Below, one piece after another: positions 50,204 to 63,155 of a stretch of DNA of 64,000 nt. The position numbers and the translations under genes were made by a program. Source of the DNA: Melampsora larici-populina 98AG31 (Eukaryota; Basidiomycota; Pucciniomycetes; Pucciniales; Melampsoraceae); contig NW_006768766.1 in NCBI RefSeq assembly GCF_000204055.1, positions 2,718,524 through 2,782,523 of the forward strand, given 5' to 3'. The number at the start of each line of letters is the position of its first letter. Positions within the stretch are counted from its first letter, which is position 1. The notes under the pieces are model-generated. The model was not told the origin of the DNA. It saw nothing but the letters and a program-made list of their open reading frames with translations, and ran no database searches.

Positions 50204-51977
50204 ATGGCGTTCAAGGCTACCATCGAATCCCCCGTCCGTCTGGCTAGGCGATCGATCGCGTTCGGATTGAAGCCAGCTACGACATCTTCAATTTCGATTG
50301 GGATCTATGCGCGGCAATCGGGTTGGGTCCAGCCCATCATCCAACGTCTTTCCTCATCATCATTCATTGATCATGGGAAGCGTAGTGTACCTTGTTCTGC
50401 ATCTAACTCAAGATGGTTCCACACCGCCCCCCTTAGGTCACAGTCTTTGGGTAAAATCGAATTGAAAAGGATGCCCATCGTCACCCACAGTCGTAACTCG
50501 CCATCTCAAAGCAACGTCTACAATCAAACCGATAACTTTGATTCAAGTGCTATACCGAGCTCCAGACCAACGATATGGAAGCCCTTTATGTTTTGTGCAG
50601 GCTTAACAATACTCGGTTTTGGTACTGCTGTCTACATGACGAACAAAGACACGTCATCTAAAATCGACTACGTTTTCAAGAACCAGACTACCTTCCCAAT
50701 GTGGTTTTCGAAAGTGTTCTCTACTCTGCCCGACTCCGCTGAACCTAGTGATATGCAGCTTCAGCAGTTAAGAAAGCTAGAGAAGCTGAACTTTATCAAA
50801 AGTTCCGGTTTGAACCATATCATACCCAATCACATCTTAACCTGGTATATCAACCTTAGCGAGGGAAAACAAATTTGCCTTGTCTTGGCACTCGCCAATC
50901 TACCAATCTTTTTACTGTGGCAGCTTCCTCGCATGACTAGCTACATGACTTCAAATTTCACCCATAATCCTTTATCTGGTAAAAGTCACACAATCCTTAC
51001 CTCCGTGTTCAGTCAAGCAGTTGAGTATCTTTTCCTCTTCTTATCGAGATGAACCATATGCATCTTGATTTTTCCAAGTTTGAGCTTTGCTAACTTTCCC
51101 TTAATATGTGTTTATCAGAGTGCCTTACATTTTGGCTTCAATATGATGGCCCTATATAGTATTGGATCAACGGCGCACGATTCTCTTACTCATCGCTTCA
51201 GAGCGTCTAGGGACTATGACCCCGTTCGAATACCCGAGTCCACGCCTACATATCACTTTTTAGCATTTTACTTATTTGGTTGGTCATTTTTTGCAGCTGT
51301 TGTAGCTGCATAGTCAGGATGAATGATTCACTGACATTAGGGTATAACATCTTCGTGTTGTTCTATAGCTGGCCTTTTTGCCGGGTTCGCAAGTCATGCC
51401 TTTTCCTTGGTAGTGCGAGCCCCCAGACTGTTGAGATGGCGACAAGGAACTTCAAACACCACCGTTGTTCCAACTCCTATTTTACCGAGCTTGGGAGCGT
51501 CCGGCGCCATCTATGGCTGTCTTAGTAAGCTCAAAATCAACTTTTGGAACTAGATAGGTTTAAAAGCGATACTTGAGTGGACACTGAGATCTACCATTTG
51601 ACTCCGAAGCCATGACAGCTCTGGCATTTCCTGATGCACAGGTATCTTTGATCTTCTTGCCATGGATACCCATAAATATAGGAGGGGCTGTTACAGGCGC
51701 AGTAAGTCAACCTATACTTCAAATCTTTTTCATACGTGCTCCTTGATACAGATTGGTTGCTTGATGTAATTCAGTGACTTATTTATGACTTCTCCATTGT
51801 TTTTAGGTTTTGTTTGATCTAATGGGGGTGATTAGGAACTGGAAGTTCTTCGATCACGCTGCACATCTTGGTGGGGCATTTGCAGGTGTACTTTGGCACC
51901 TGGTGATTGCCAAATGGTTTGATGTGGCCAGGCTGAAATTTTGGTCACCAGAGAAGAACAGTCATGAGAAAGACTGA
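50204..51977 (+). CDS. PCP1: mitochondrial rhomboid protease (Pcp1/PARL)
   Basis: Five exons (50204-51019, 51119-51278, 51369-51524, 51610-51701, 51807-51977) join in phase to give 464 residues. It is an inner-membrane serine protease; in yeast Pcp1 cleaves Mgm1 and Ccp1. The N-terminus is Arg/Ser-rich with no acidic residues early on, as expected for a mitochondrial presequence. A first membrane segment ([18 protein letters not shown]) precedes the rhomboid core: [49 protein letters not shown] with the catalytic Ser, and [15 protein letters not shown] with the catalytic His. Intron 1 uses a GTTGAG donor and intron 2 a GTTGGT donor. Confidence 0.93.
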
Positions 51978-54900
51978 GTATACTCATAATGAGGTTCCTG
52001 CACATAATATTCAGTAGAGGAATTCACATCCAAAAAGTAAATGCAGAGAGATATTGACATACTCATTGTGATTATTTCCCCACTCATGATCATTTCATTT
52101 GACCAAGACCATTTGCTTGATATTATCTCAACAGGTCTCTTCAAATAGATCACTCTTCTAGAGCACTGGTCAAATTTGCATCTTACTTGTTTGACATACC
52201 CAGAACCCCCAGAATGTTATTTATGATGTTGACTTTTGTGTGGAGTAACAAGTTCATCACAAGACAATGCATATGCAAAAAACCAGTCTGCTTTAGCCTC
52301 TACTAATTTGCATCATTCCTATGCTCAGGCATCATAAGAGCCTTAAAGCACCAACTGTGGGTGTGGTAAACACATGATTTATTCTGACTTTATGATTAAA
52401 TTACAAGCAGATCCACTATGGACCAGTTGTTGACCTGCAATCCCTACAGCTGTGTCAAACCATGCATCAGGCTTGGCTGAATTTACACAGCCTTGAGGCA
52501 TTATTGTAGCACTTGGTACACCAAATTTTTAACAGCCATCCATCCAGCTCTGCACTCAACAAATTGACTTAACAACTTCCCCCTGATCTCAGAACACTGG
52601 TATATCAACAGCAGCTCCCTTCTAAGAGCTTGCTAAACATGTCAAGCATGATTTTCTTGAAAGAAATCTCACATTATTGATTGGACTGACATTGAGAAAT
52701 AGATCACTTTTGGATTATCTGAAATCAAGACAAAAGTCCAGTTTGTGGAGGGTGGGTGAAATACATGTTTTGTAGCCAGCACCGGCAATCTGGTGGTTAC
52801 CCTAGTCAGGAAACATCCAATTGGGGGTTCTCTGATGCGGTTGAACAATCATCTCATCAGTTGGGAAGGGGTCAGGCAAGCCAAAATCATCCATAAAGGT
52901 ATTGAGGCTCATATTGAGTGTGAAAGAGGCCTTGGTGCAGCTCAAGTTTGGCACACCTTCTCTTCCCTCCTTGTACCAAAACCATGTCATGCGTTATACA
53001 ACATCCAATACAGCTCAACTTCCAACCAGCCACAAGCCAGACCTTTATGAATTTTATAATGGCTGACCTCAAAAAGACCTCACTGTCAACACCTTGGATT
53101 GCAAAATTGGAGGTGTCCTTGGTTCTCAGTCCTTGTACAAATTAATTATGAGATCCAGACTCTTAACTGTTTGAGAAGTCTTCAATAACAGCCAAAATAA
53201 GTGATGATGGAAAATCAGGTGAACAGTGGCTCTTTATTGCAGCCTGCATGCACAGATCTGGCAAGCTCTTAAGTCAAGGTGTACAAGAAGGGGGGTGCAA
53301 TGGTGCAGCACCTGTATTGCTGTTGAGAGTGCATATCAAAGCAATAAGGCATAAAAACAATCATTCAAGATATTTGCTGCAGTAAGTGACAAGGAACTTG
53401 AAGGATGTAAGCTGACTTGGGCTCAGGTGTACTCTTCTTGCATGGATTCATCACATACTTAAAGGTCCCTGCTGGTTCACCATTCTCAAAGACTAGTGTA
53501 AATTTGTGCAAATTGCCTTGCCCCAATTAAAAGAGTTGCTGTGGAGATTGGAAATAAGAGAACCAGTTTAACACTGATCATGTGATTTCAAAGATGGTTG
53601 GCACAATCAGTAGTCATGATTGCAAAGAACTGAAGAAAGTTAAGACTCCTAACTAGGATTTCTTTATAAAATATGGCAAGCATGCTTAGCCTTGGCTCTG
53701 AACCCCACACACAAATAGAAGACAAACCTATTAAAGTTGTAAATAAAAGAGAATGTGTTGGTGGACAACCAATACACCGACTTGACCCCAGAACTGATGA
53801 TTTCACTTCTTATTCAACAAAGCATTTAACCTTTATAACAGCCAGCAAACAGCCTTAGTGATGTCTCAGCTCTAATTCCAGACACAGATAGAAGACATTA
53901 AGGTGGAAAATAAAAGGTAACAAGTTGGGGAAAATCAATCTAGGCCACAATAATTGTAAGCAAGACATCAATAACTCAGTCTCCAGATTTTGAGAATGAT
54001 TGAGAAAAAACCACTCACACACTAACTCAACCTTGGTGGACTGACAATGAAAAGTGGTGTGTGTGTGGGGTGGTACATATTTGAATGTGATACATTTATG
54101 AGAGATTGGAATAGGTTTGAATTAGTGTATTTTTCAATAATGTAAGTAATTAGAATGTTGTTTGTTGTGTTTAAATTGTAATTAGCAAAGTATTATTCTA
54201 ACAATGACAAGTTCTGGTTCAAAGAAAAAGGCAAAACAATGAATAAAGATTGCAGACCCTTACCCCAAAACCTTAGTTTCAATACATGTGCTACAAGTTT
54301 GGTGGGTTGTAAGCAAAACATTTTCAGCTGTGCCAGTGCCACCCTCACTTATATACATAAATTATACATGCTACTACTCTATCCATAGTTTGGAGATGTG
54401 ACTTTGTTGCACTTCTATCACCACACATCACCATGTCTGTGTAGGCTTTGCTAGTTGACAAGCGCACACCAACTCCCTTTGAGGCACAAAGGGAAGTCGT
54501 GCGCGCTCGTCGACGAGCAAACACTACCCGGACACGGTGCATACAACCACCTCACTTCTTTTCTCAACAACATGGATATTCAAGTTTTATTTCTGCATCT
54601 TTGAATTCATCAAGTCCAGGTAGTTGTGCAGTCAATATTGGGAGGTGAAAGCTGGTAATCCCCACCAGTTTGGAAACCAAGAGATGTGACACAGGCAGTC
54701 ACAGAGAAATGGGGGAATGGGAAAGACCAACACCACACCAATGGCACCTGAGATTGTTGCGGACAAAAATGACTTAGAAAGGACCAATGGTATTTAAGTT
54801 TTTTTTTGCACTTGACAATTTTTATCATTCTTGGTCTGAGGTCTGAAAATGGTATCTGCTGGATACACAGGGGAAATGGAGGTTGAACCAGGATGTGAGA

Positions 54901-55500
54901 TTCTCTCAGACCCCAAGCTGTTCCTCAGGTTTTGTGGGTAATCCCTGAGTATACAGTTGCCGCTCAATATAAACACACATTGAGTAAGCATATTTTGCTA
55001 TAGGAATCAAATTTTGGTGAAACAAAAATGCAAATATGCAGTAAGCTCCTTTTGAAATGATGCATTGCGCTTTGTAAGCATCCAATTTGGTGCATTTTAG
55101 TGATGCTTATAGCAGGCGGCAACTGTACATGCAGTACACACAACACTCATACCTTGCCCCCATTCTCACCTTAAAAAATGAATGTAATCAAGCACTACAT
55201 CCACATATTCTTTGTGGTCCTTGAACTCTCTCTCACACTAGCATAAGAGTCCAATTACAAAATCACAAGACTTTATTTCATTTCCACTTTTTTCCCTTCA
55301 TGATCAACAAGAAAAAAAATTCAAAAGCTATGTGCAGTATAATCAGGGTTTTGTCTTTTTTCGGCGGTGAGGGTGAGGGTGAGGGTGGCAGTGAAGAATG
55401 GTGAGTTTGGTTAGCAAGGAGAGGAGAGGGGTTGAAAGATTGACAGAAAAACAAGTTATTGATATCAAGCCTAGAGAAGAATCAATAGGAGACCAAAGGT
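51978..55500. other. intergenic, probably old repeats
   Basis: No intact gene was recognised. Frames near 52793-53145 lack conserved motifs and are broken in all readings. The style of the sequence resembles 20.4-23.7 kb and may be the same class of degenerate repeat. Confidence 0.3.
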
Positions 55501-56764
55501 GAGCATCTCCACTACTAAGTTAACCTCTATCTGACAAACTTGTATAACACCAACAATAACAAAAAAGTACGCTATAAAAGGTTAACGCATCTTGAAAGAG
55601 TGTAGGTTGTTGAGGTGTACGGAGTTGGCTGAGGAGAAAACAATTGAAAACATGGCCATTGACCCGTTCCACATTAGCCACGACGTGAAATGGGAAAAAC
55701 AGCCAATTGAGTTCGTTATCCCACATCACGACAGATATGCTACAGCGCCAAACTGGGCAGGATATTTGAAGATGGATCATGAATGAAGAAACCCATCTGA
55801 CGCCTGGATTGAGTGTTCATATCTGTACAGGCTAGAGTTGAATTTTGAAATGAGAGTACCGTGTGAGGTCGAAGAACAAGGGGGAAACTAGGATGGTGCG
55901 GTGAAGATGGATAGCGATAAGTCGGTGTTGGATTGTGAGATTGAGTGTAGTTTAGATCGACTCGCCCCGGTAAATAGCAATTGCAAGCGTGATCGCCAAT
56001 ACAATCCGGACATAGGTTTTGATAGTAAACAGACATGAAGAAGACCCATAGGGAAAGATAGGGCAGTGGGTTACGAGAGGTAGTCGTTGTAAATGGTGGA
56101 ATCGGTCAAGGAACTAGTTCATGAGATAGTGGGTTTTGATCTTGATCCTCTTCACACACAATGTTGTACAGTTGACAGCAAGATCTTGAAGTTTGAGGTT
56201 TGAGGGGGTTTGAAGATTTGAACAAAAGCAGTAAGGATGCCGACATTTCAGATAGTAAAGTATGACGGTGTAATAAGATTTGAGGCGACAAAACAAAACG
56301 TCGCAGGCAGATTTGAGCCAGAAAGAAACAAAAAGATGAAAATAAATTCTAGAATCTGGTGCCGAACTGAAGATGAAATTTACTGAACGCCATGAAAAAC
56401 CCAATTTGATAGTGGTGTGAAGAATTGAAAGATGGACAGATCGAAGGGGATAGGAGGCGTAAGAAAGCGCGTAGTTACGAGAGCGCGGTAGATGAGGATG
56501 GCGAGACTCGAATGCAACAAAAACAAATGACGACACAAAGATGGCGAAGGTTGTAGTGATGATAGTCGGCCTATTTGGAAGAGAGGTTACAAAGGTGTTG
56601 AGGCAAAAAAAAAGTGGGTGTATGTGCGTGTCGATGGAGGTTCGGAGTATCAGGGGAGACGTCGCTCATAAATCGTGTCGTAACTAATCGCTTTCTGAAT
56701 CGTAACAATCGTTGTTATAACCTTCCACCCTCCTGTACCGGCCTCAAATTGGTGTCACGGACAG
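55501..56764. other. 3' flank of DHH1
   Basis: No gene was found. Frames at 56106-56536 are without features. A short GTGAGG tandem repeat lies just outside at 55366-55387. Confidence 0.4.
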
Positions 56765-59048
56765 CTAGGCAACAGGCGTGGCACCACTGGGATGCCTATG
56801 CCCACTACCACTACCGCGACCTCGATGACCACCTCCACCGCCTCGTCCCACTTTATGGTGATTATTTCGATTGTGCGAGGGTGGTAGGCCACTAGCATAC
56901 TCTGTTGGTGTTGCATGGGACAAAGAATCAATCGGGGCTGCTTTCTGAAAAGTCAGTTGTTGAGGGGGTAATGTAGGCTTGTCATGAGGCTGGGAGGGGT
57001 TTGAGCTCGGCTGGGACTGATTGGCTTGGCGATTGTTGCGAGAATCTTGGGGGCCTCGATTGTTGGTATTGGCATTGGCATGTTGAGCAGCGTTTGTGGA
57101 GGATGCTGATTGCTGTTGACGCTTCGATGTAGGAGCAGGAGTGTCCTCAATACCAGGTGCGACATATAGAGCTTTATCAATCACCGCGGGTATAGGTTGT
57201 ATTTCAGTTCCGAGTTCTTGTTCGATACGGTAAAGATCAAATCGGTTTTCATAGGTGATCTGTCGGGTTGAGTGACAGGCGTCGTTAGAATGCTGCATGA
57301 TGTATGAGCAACGTAAAAAAAGCATCTCACAAGATTGATAGCTATACCACGATGTCCAAATCTACCTGACCTACCAATTCGATGTAGATAGGTCTCGGCA
57401 TTCTTCGGAAAATCGAAGTTGATGACGACATTTACAGCCTGAATATCTATTCCTCTTGTGAGGAGATCTAGATGATGTAAAACTTTCAGTTAAGGGTACC
57501 TGGGCAAATCTGAATGAATAGGGAATAAACCACTTACCAGAACATACGAGATTACGGCAAACCCCATTTCTGAAATCGTGAAACACCCGATTTCGGTGTT
57601 GTTGCAACATTTTGGCATGAGAATAAAAACAAGAATAACCTATATCTGTGATTTTGCGAGCAAGAAGTTCAACACGATTGGTTGAATTGCAAAAAATGAT
57701 GGCTTGATTGATTTGCAGCTGTCCGTATAGCATAAGGTCAGAATCGGCGAGACATTTGAGTAAACACCACGCCAGATGACTCACTTTTGAGAATAAAGTA
57801 TTTAGACAATGAACTTTCTGTCGTTCTTCCAAAAAGGCATAATATTGTGTTACACCCTGGAGAGTCAACTCCTCCATCAAGTTGATTTCATAGGGCTTCA
57901 CCATATGCTTATCCTGAGGTTTCAGATTCAAAGAACGGGTCAGCTATCCTGTAATTGGATGATAAGGGAGAAAAATTACATGTCTTACTTTGAAATCTTT
58001 GACTATCATAGGGAAAGTAGCGGAGAAGAGCATGACCTGCCTCTCTTTGTGTAAAAACGACAGAAGTTGTTCAATGACGACTGTGAATTCGGGACTTAGT
58101 AGCTTGTCTGCCTCATCCATTACAAAAGTCTTGCATTGGCTGAGGTCTGCAACTCCTTTTCCGGCCAAATCGAGTATCCTTCCAGGAGTTCCCACTACAA
58201 TATGGACAGTCTCCTGAAGACGCAAGATGTCGTCTTTTAGTGTGGTTCCTCCGGTTGTGACCATGATCTGGATACCAGTGTGTTTTCCGAGCGTTTTACA
58301 GACTTGAGACGTTTGGAGTGCGAGTTCACGGGTGGGCACAAGAATGAGGGCTTGTATACGGTTCAACTTGACATTAGTCTTTTCGAGAGAAGGGATAACA
58401 AAAGCTCCGGTCTACATAGCAGAGGTGTAAGTGCTGAGAGAACAAGAGGGATGAAAAGAGTGGAGCTTACTTTGCCGGTTCCATTCTATGGATGATGATA
58501 AAAGCCGTCAGCGTTGGTAAGATAACCCAGCAAAAGAATCACGACTGGCTTACTTTAGCACGAGCAAGGATATCCCTACCTGCAAGGGCGATGGGAATAG
58601 CTTCTTCTTGGATGGGCGACGGTCGTTCAAATCCAGCCTCGAAGATTCCCATTCTAGGATGTTGATGTCAAGAGAATTGGATTATTAGCCCAAGACTAAA
58701 GGTTAGGTCCGTTACGGACAAGAGATCGGAGACAAATGAGAAGTAAATGAGAGCTTACAGCAAATCGCGACGAAGATACAGGTCTTCGAATTCGACACCT
58801 TTAGTCTTGGTGACATCCTGGTAAAGAAATGAAGAGTCAATATCACGATTTCAGAGGAGATCTCTAAAAAGGAAATTGGCTGACCTCTGTTTGAGGACGT
58901 AGATCTTTTTGAGGTAGATTGAGTTTCGACTTCCAGTCTTGATCGCCCCTGCATGAAAGCGTATGATCCACGTTAGAAAAAGGTAGGCAAGTGATCAAGA
59001 CGAGGAAGAAGAAAAGACTTACGGATGAGGATTTGTTGAAGTAGCCAT
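56765..59048 (-). CDS. DHH1: DEAD-box RNA helicase Dhh1/DDX6
   Basis: The gene encodes the DDX6-family helicase that represses translation and promotes decapping in P-bodies. The start at 59048 lies in a 26-nt first exon. Following exons give [25 protein letters not shown], the Q-motif region [20 protein letters not shown] and [10 protein letters not shown] 15-nt micro-exon (58485-58471) then encodes NGTGK of the Walker A motif AKNGTGKT. Later motifs are [30 protein letters not shown] (DEAD) and FSATFP, then [31 protein letters not shown] and [10 protein letters not shown]. The C-terminal extension is Gln/Asn-rich and ends with a Gly/Arg/His-rich tail, a low-complexity region that often drives granule formation. 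Confidence 0.95.
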
Positions 59049-60081
59049 TGAGAAGAGAAGAGAGAGAGAAGAAAGTTGAATGGAAGGAGATGAAGGGGAA
59101 GAAGATAGATAAAATGAAAGGTGTTTAAAGCCCAATGGATATTAGAGATAGAGCTAGAGTAAGATGATCGAGATAAGAAAGTGGACTCGAATCAAGATGG
59201 GAATGAATGATCTTGAAGGTGAATTTGAGTGGATAAGTGTAGACTGATGAAGTTGAAGAGTCGAGTTAGAGTTGAATGACCGATCAAACACTTCAAGAGA
59301 TTAACTGATTGAGTTGATTGAATTGATTGAATCTGGTTCAGGAGGATGATGATCAGATCTAGGAAAAGGAGAAGATAGTTGATGATGAGTTCAATTCAAT
59401 CCAATGATGAGAATCGAGATGATGATTTGATGAAGAATGGTAAGGTAAACAGAAGGTTTCTAAGACTAGTGTTTGATTGGTTTTTGATGTAGAGTGTGTG
59501 TGTGTGTGTTTTAAAAGGTTTGATGGATGGTTGGTTGTGAATGAGTAGATTGGTTTTGAAGTGATTTGTGTAAAGTTGATTAGATTGGATTTGGATGGTC
59601 AACTTGGAATTCAATCAGAATAGGTAATGGTAAACTCACTCGATTCCCTCTTTTAAGCCTAAACAGATCAACACTTTAAGTCAAAACTCATTAGATCTTG
59701 TATTGGTTGTTTACTCACTTAATTTAGAGTTAAGCAGCTTAGACTAAGTCTATCTGACAGAGCTAAAACAGGTTTAATGTGGATTTAAATCGCTATGTAC
59801 ATAGACAGTTTTGGAATTAGATTGTTTTTGATGGGTGATATGTACATTTAAAGCATGTCACGCAGCCAATCCGTGAAGCCAACTGACTGAAACGAGTGAC
59901 ATCCGTACAGTGAATATGTAGAACTCGATTGACCGAGTTTCACAAATTGACCATGCACAAATATGAAAAGCGTCGTCAGCCTTACCAAGTGAATTGCACA
60001 AAGATTTCCTAATGCGACTTTCTCACATGACTGCTCTACACTTCGAATCTGATCTTGATCGTATGATATGCAACCCCGATC
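59049..60081. other. upstream region of DHH1
   Basis: Purine-rich (GAAGAAGA) leader sequence with a (GT)n tract near 59495. No gene was seen. Confidence 0.5.
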
Positions 60082-60342
60082 ATGGACAATAGCAAAGAGG
60101 AAAAAAAACCTCAATTCATATGCATTGCTGACGTGGAGGAGGGGGTTAAAGTTCTATGTAACACGTCAGGGACTTGGTTGCCAATTTCTTCTAGTCAACA
60201 AAAGCAAGCTCTTCATGATCGAAGGGAAAATATATTTACAACACTTGAAGAGCTTCTACACCGCTTTGGGAGAATTCCATTAGGTGAAGGGATGGTCCCT
60301 GATACTTACCAAGAAAAAAACCGTTCATCATATGTTGATTAG
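60082..60342 (+). CDS. hypothetical 86-residue frame
   Basis: This frame has a protein-like composition (CIADVEEGVKVLCNTSG, NIFTTLEELLHRFGRIP) and starts with MDNSKEEKK. No family was recognised and no flanking exon with a matching phase was found. It may be a gene fragment or a chance frame. Confidence 0.25.
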   Translation: MDNSKEEKKPQFICIADVEEGVKVLCNTSGTWLPISSSQQKQALHDRRENIFTTLEELLHRFGRIPLGEGMVPDTYQEKNRSSYVD

Positions 60343-60900
60343 AAGTTTGAATGAAGGCTTTGGAAAAGTTTGAGCTTCTGTGTTCTGCTCACAAGCTTTG
60401 GGGCGAAAGTGGGCAGGAAGTAGCTTGAGGCATCCATTACAACATGCATACTAGGAAGATGCGAAGTCTTTTATAGACGAGCATCGTACACTGAGAATTG
60501 AATGAGGAAACCACGAGATGGTGGTACAACGAGAGGTGATCTATGATCGCCATACAATATGGGGCAAGTTGCAACACGTTGACAGGTGCGATATCGCGCC
60601 GGCATGCTCACAAATGAGCTCGCGTGGTGATCGCGAAGAGATGTCTTTTGTGTCCTGGCTGTCACAAATATAGCAAGCAAGAAGACCACGCCTCGTTCAG
60701 GCCTTGGCAGGGGCCTGAGCTCTGGCCTATGTGTTGAAGGACTTAAACCTGCTTGCACTTTCTCCCTCTTTCTCCTCTTTCTTTGCCTTCACAACATTTG
60801 GGCTTGATTTTTTTCCTTTCTTCATAATTTACCATCAACATCTTTTCTGTCTAATCTCAATCACTTTCATTCATGTTCATTCACCCGTTTGAATGAATCT
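60343..60900. other. intergenic, no gene seen
   Basis: Nothing recognisable in either strand. Confidence 0.4.
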
Positions 60901-60903
60901 TCC

Positions 60904-60985
60904 AAGTTAGAGGGCCAATACATTTAGAGGAATGATTCAATTTAGAGGGCCAATCTCATTTGGAGGAATGATCCAATTTAGAGGA
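60904..60985. repeat. short tandem repeat, ~36-bp unit
   Basis: TTAGAGGGCCAAT...GGAATGAT(T/C)CAAT occurs twice in tandem, with a partial third copy starting TTAGAGGAAT. Confidence 0.7.
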
Positions 60986-61028
60986 ATATCAATCAGACTG
61001 TTGAGAATATACAACAGAAGCTTGTGAC

Positions 61029-61130
61029 CATGTACAGCAAGACATCAATTGCTGGTGAGGAAACTATCGGGATGATCAACCCAAGAGACCCTACCATGGC
61101 AATGCATCTAGGCCACTATGCATTTGGCTT
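61029..61130. repeat. left arm of ~100-bp inverted repeat pair
   Basis: This stretch, from CATGTACAGCAAGACATC to GGCCACTATGC, is about 90% identical to the reverse complement of 63478-63575. The pair encloses a transposase relic, a second Ngaro end and a MITE. Confidence 0.85.
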
Positions 61131-61679
61131 ATGCGCAAATGCTATTGTAAGTCTCTCCTTTTTCTATATTTTTCTCAGAATAATATTTCAAAGAATCAAT
61201 TTATTGATTTTGTTGTGGCTACTTTGACATGGGCAAATAAGGTTCTGGGAGTCTCAAAGTTGGGTCCTCCCAAAGGACCTGACTTTGTGTGGGAGACAAT
61301 CTACCCTAAAGGGCATGGTCAAGGATTTACTGGGTGTGACCAAAGACTGAGATTGACTCTTAGCCTCTTCTTGAGTCACAGTTTACACTGATCAAAACTG
61401 CAAGAACCTGGTTCAATCACTGTGTCAATTCCTCACAAAATGAGTTATTCATATTCTCAATGGAATATTAACAATGATTTAGGTCTTGTTCTTTTTTACA
61501 CTTTTTTCATGTTTTACACTTTTCCATTGATTTAAGATAGAACATTTTTACTCAATGAGATTATTCAAAAAATGTAGTAGAACTTGGTTTTGAAATTTCT
61601 TTACAATAAGAAGACTTTTGATTTTTTTGAAACATTGAATAATGTCATACAAATTTAAAAGACCCTTTGACTCCATCTT

Positions 61680-61975
61680 CTGTATCAACAAGTTCTGCAA
61701 AGCTTAGTCAGAAAAGTACTCCATGCTACATCACTCATTTCTTTCTCCATGCACTTAAAGCAATTGATAGTATAAGAAACAGGACCCTCCCAACAAAATT
61801 TATCCTTGAATACCTTGAAGACTCACTCAATTGGATTGAAGTCAGGTGAGTATGGTGGTAGATAGACCAATAGAACTTGCAGCTGCATACATAGAGCTTT
61901 CACTGATCCATGGCAATGGATTGGCACATTAGCCATGACTAAGACCATATTGCAATTTGGGGACGGTGCCATGAC
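61680..61975 (-). pseudogene. Tc1/mariner (IS630)-type transposase relic
   Basis: The minus strand encodes VYLPPYSPDFNPIE, the hallmark C-terminal motif of Tc1/mariner-IS630 DDE transposases, followed by a stop and VFKVFKDKFCW. Upstream is VLVMANVPIHCHG, matching the family's VMDNA.IH motif but with Ala where the catalytic Asp belongs. With a stop inside and a lost catalytic residue it is dead. Confidence 0.75.
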
Positions 61976-62104
61976 AGGAATCTGAAGATGTCATATTTTC
62001 AGCTTCTTGTATTAGATCAGTTCATGATCATGGTCTGAAAAGCAAGAGAAACAACATACCAAAACATGTTTTAGGAAGGCTTAAATTTTGTGTTGACAAT
62101 ATTT

Positions 62105-63155
62105 GTGGTTGGTAATTTGTTATTAACAAAGGGAAACGGGATAATTCAGACTTTACAACATGTAACTTTTATACTGATGCCATCGGATATCTTACAGGTC
62201 ATTTTGATTTTTGACAAATGATGTCATCCAGTTTACAGCCGTTGTATTATCTACTGGCAGATTTTTGAAAAGTTGTGTTGTTGCCAGATTTAACTTTTGA
62301 AGTCAAAAACTCGAAAATTATGTCACTTTGAGAGTAACTCAATTGTTCATGTGCTAGATCTGACCAATGGGCAGTAAAGTTATCAGTCTCAAAAGGGTTT
62401 TTTGGAGTTTTTGACCTCTACATTAAATCTGGCAACAACACAATGATCTAAAAATCTGCCAATAGATCTTACAACGGCTGTACCATCCAGTTTACCTGTG
62501 TCCGACATTATCCCATTGAGTTCACTATTGTCAGAAAAGTCATCACTTTTCTAGTTTTTTCTTTTTAGCCCACCCTCTGCTTCCCTTAGGTATTCTTTTA
62601 TTGTTATATTTCTCATCTAAGATTTAAGAATCAGAGTATTATCTGCTGTATTCTTCTTTGAAAAAAAAATGTTTATCATTATTATGGTTTCTATTTTACA
62701 TTTATTATCAAGGTTGTTTTTTTAAAAAAAAAAGCAGCAAATAAAAATCAGTTTCATTGTTATTATTTCCTTTTTGTCAAACTGTTGTTGGTTGTTTTTT
62801 ATCAGTCTGAGCTATTGTTCCGCTACCACCCCGTAGGGGTTGTTTATTATGTTGAAGAATATTATTACCTGGGGCATTACACTGCAAATATAATGTGTTT
62901 CTCCGAGGTGAAAATGATTGAACTTAATGCACAAAATGATTAATAATGCAGATTTAATGCAGAAAAATGTAGATTTAATGTAGATTTAATGCACTTTTAA
63001 TCATTTTTTGAATTGAATGTAATCATTTTTCACCACAGAGAAACACATTATATTTGCAGTGTTATGCCTTGGGATGTCACCCAAAACTCGTGCCACAATT
63101 TGTGGAATATTCTATTAAGTTTTCTAGTAAGTTTTACTTATCCACGTTTCCCATT
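62105..63155 (+). mobile_element. relic of a second Ngaro element (A and B repeats only)
   Basis: GTTGGTAATTTGTTATTAAC at 62109 matches the start of the Ngaro A repeat, and CGCTACCACCCCGTAGG (62820) plus the following ~150 bp, ignoring the MITE, match the region leading into and including the B repeat (TTATTACCTGGGGC, GCCTTGGG, CTAGTAAGTTTTA, CCCA). Similarity is partial, so this is an old, diverged copy. No coding region remains. Confidence 0.6.
62880..63061. mobile_element. 182-bp MITE, CACTGC family, nested in the Ngaro relic
   Basis: It has the same TIR type as the copy at 29132-29303, starting CACTGCAAATATAATGTG, and is flanked by TTA on both sides (62877-62879, 63062-63064). Removing it plus one TTA restores a continuous B-repeat-like sequence, which shows the order of insertion. 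Confidence 0.85.
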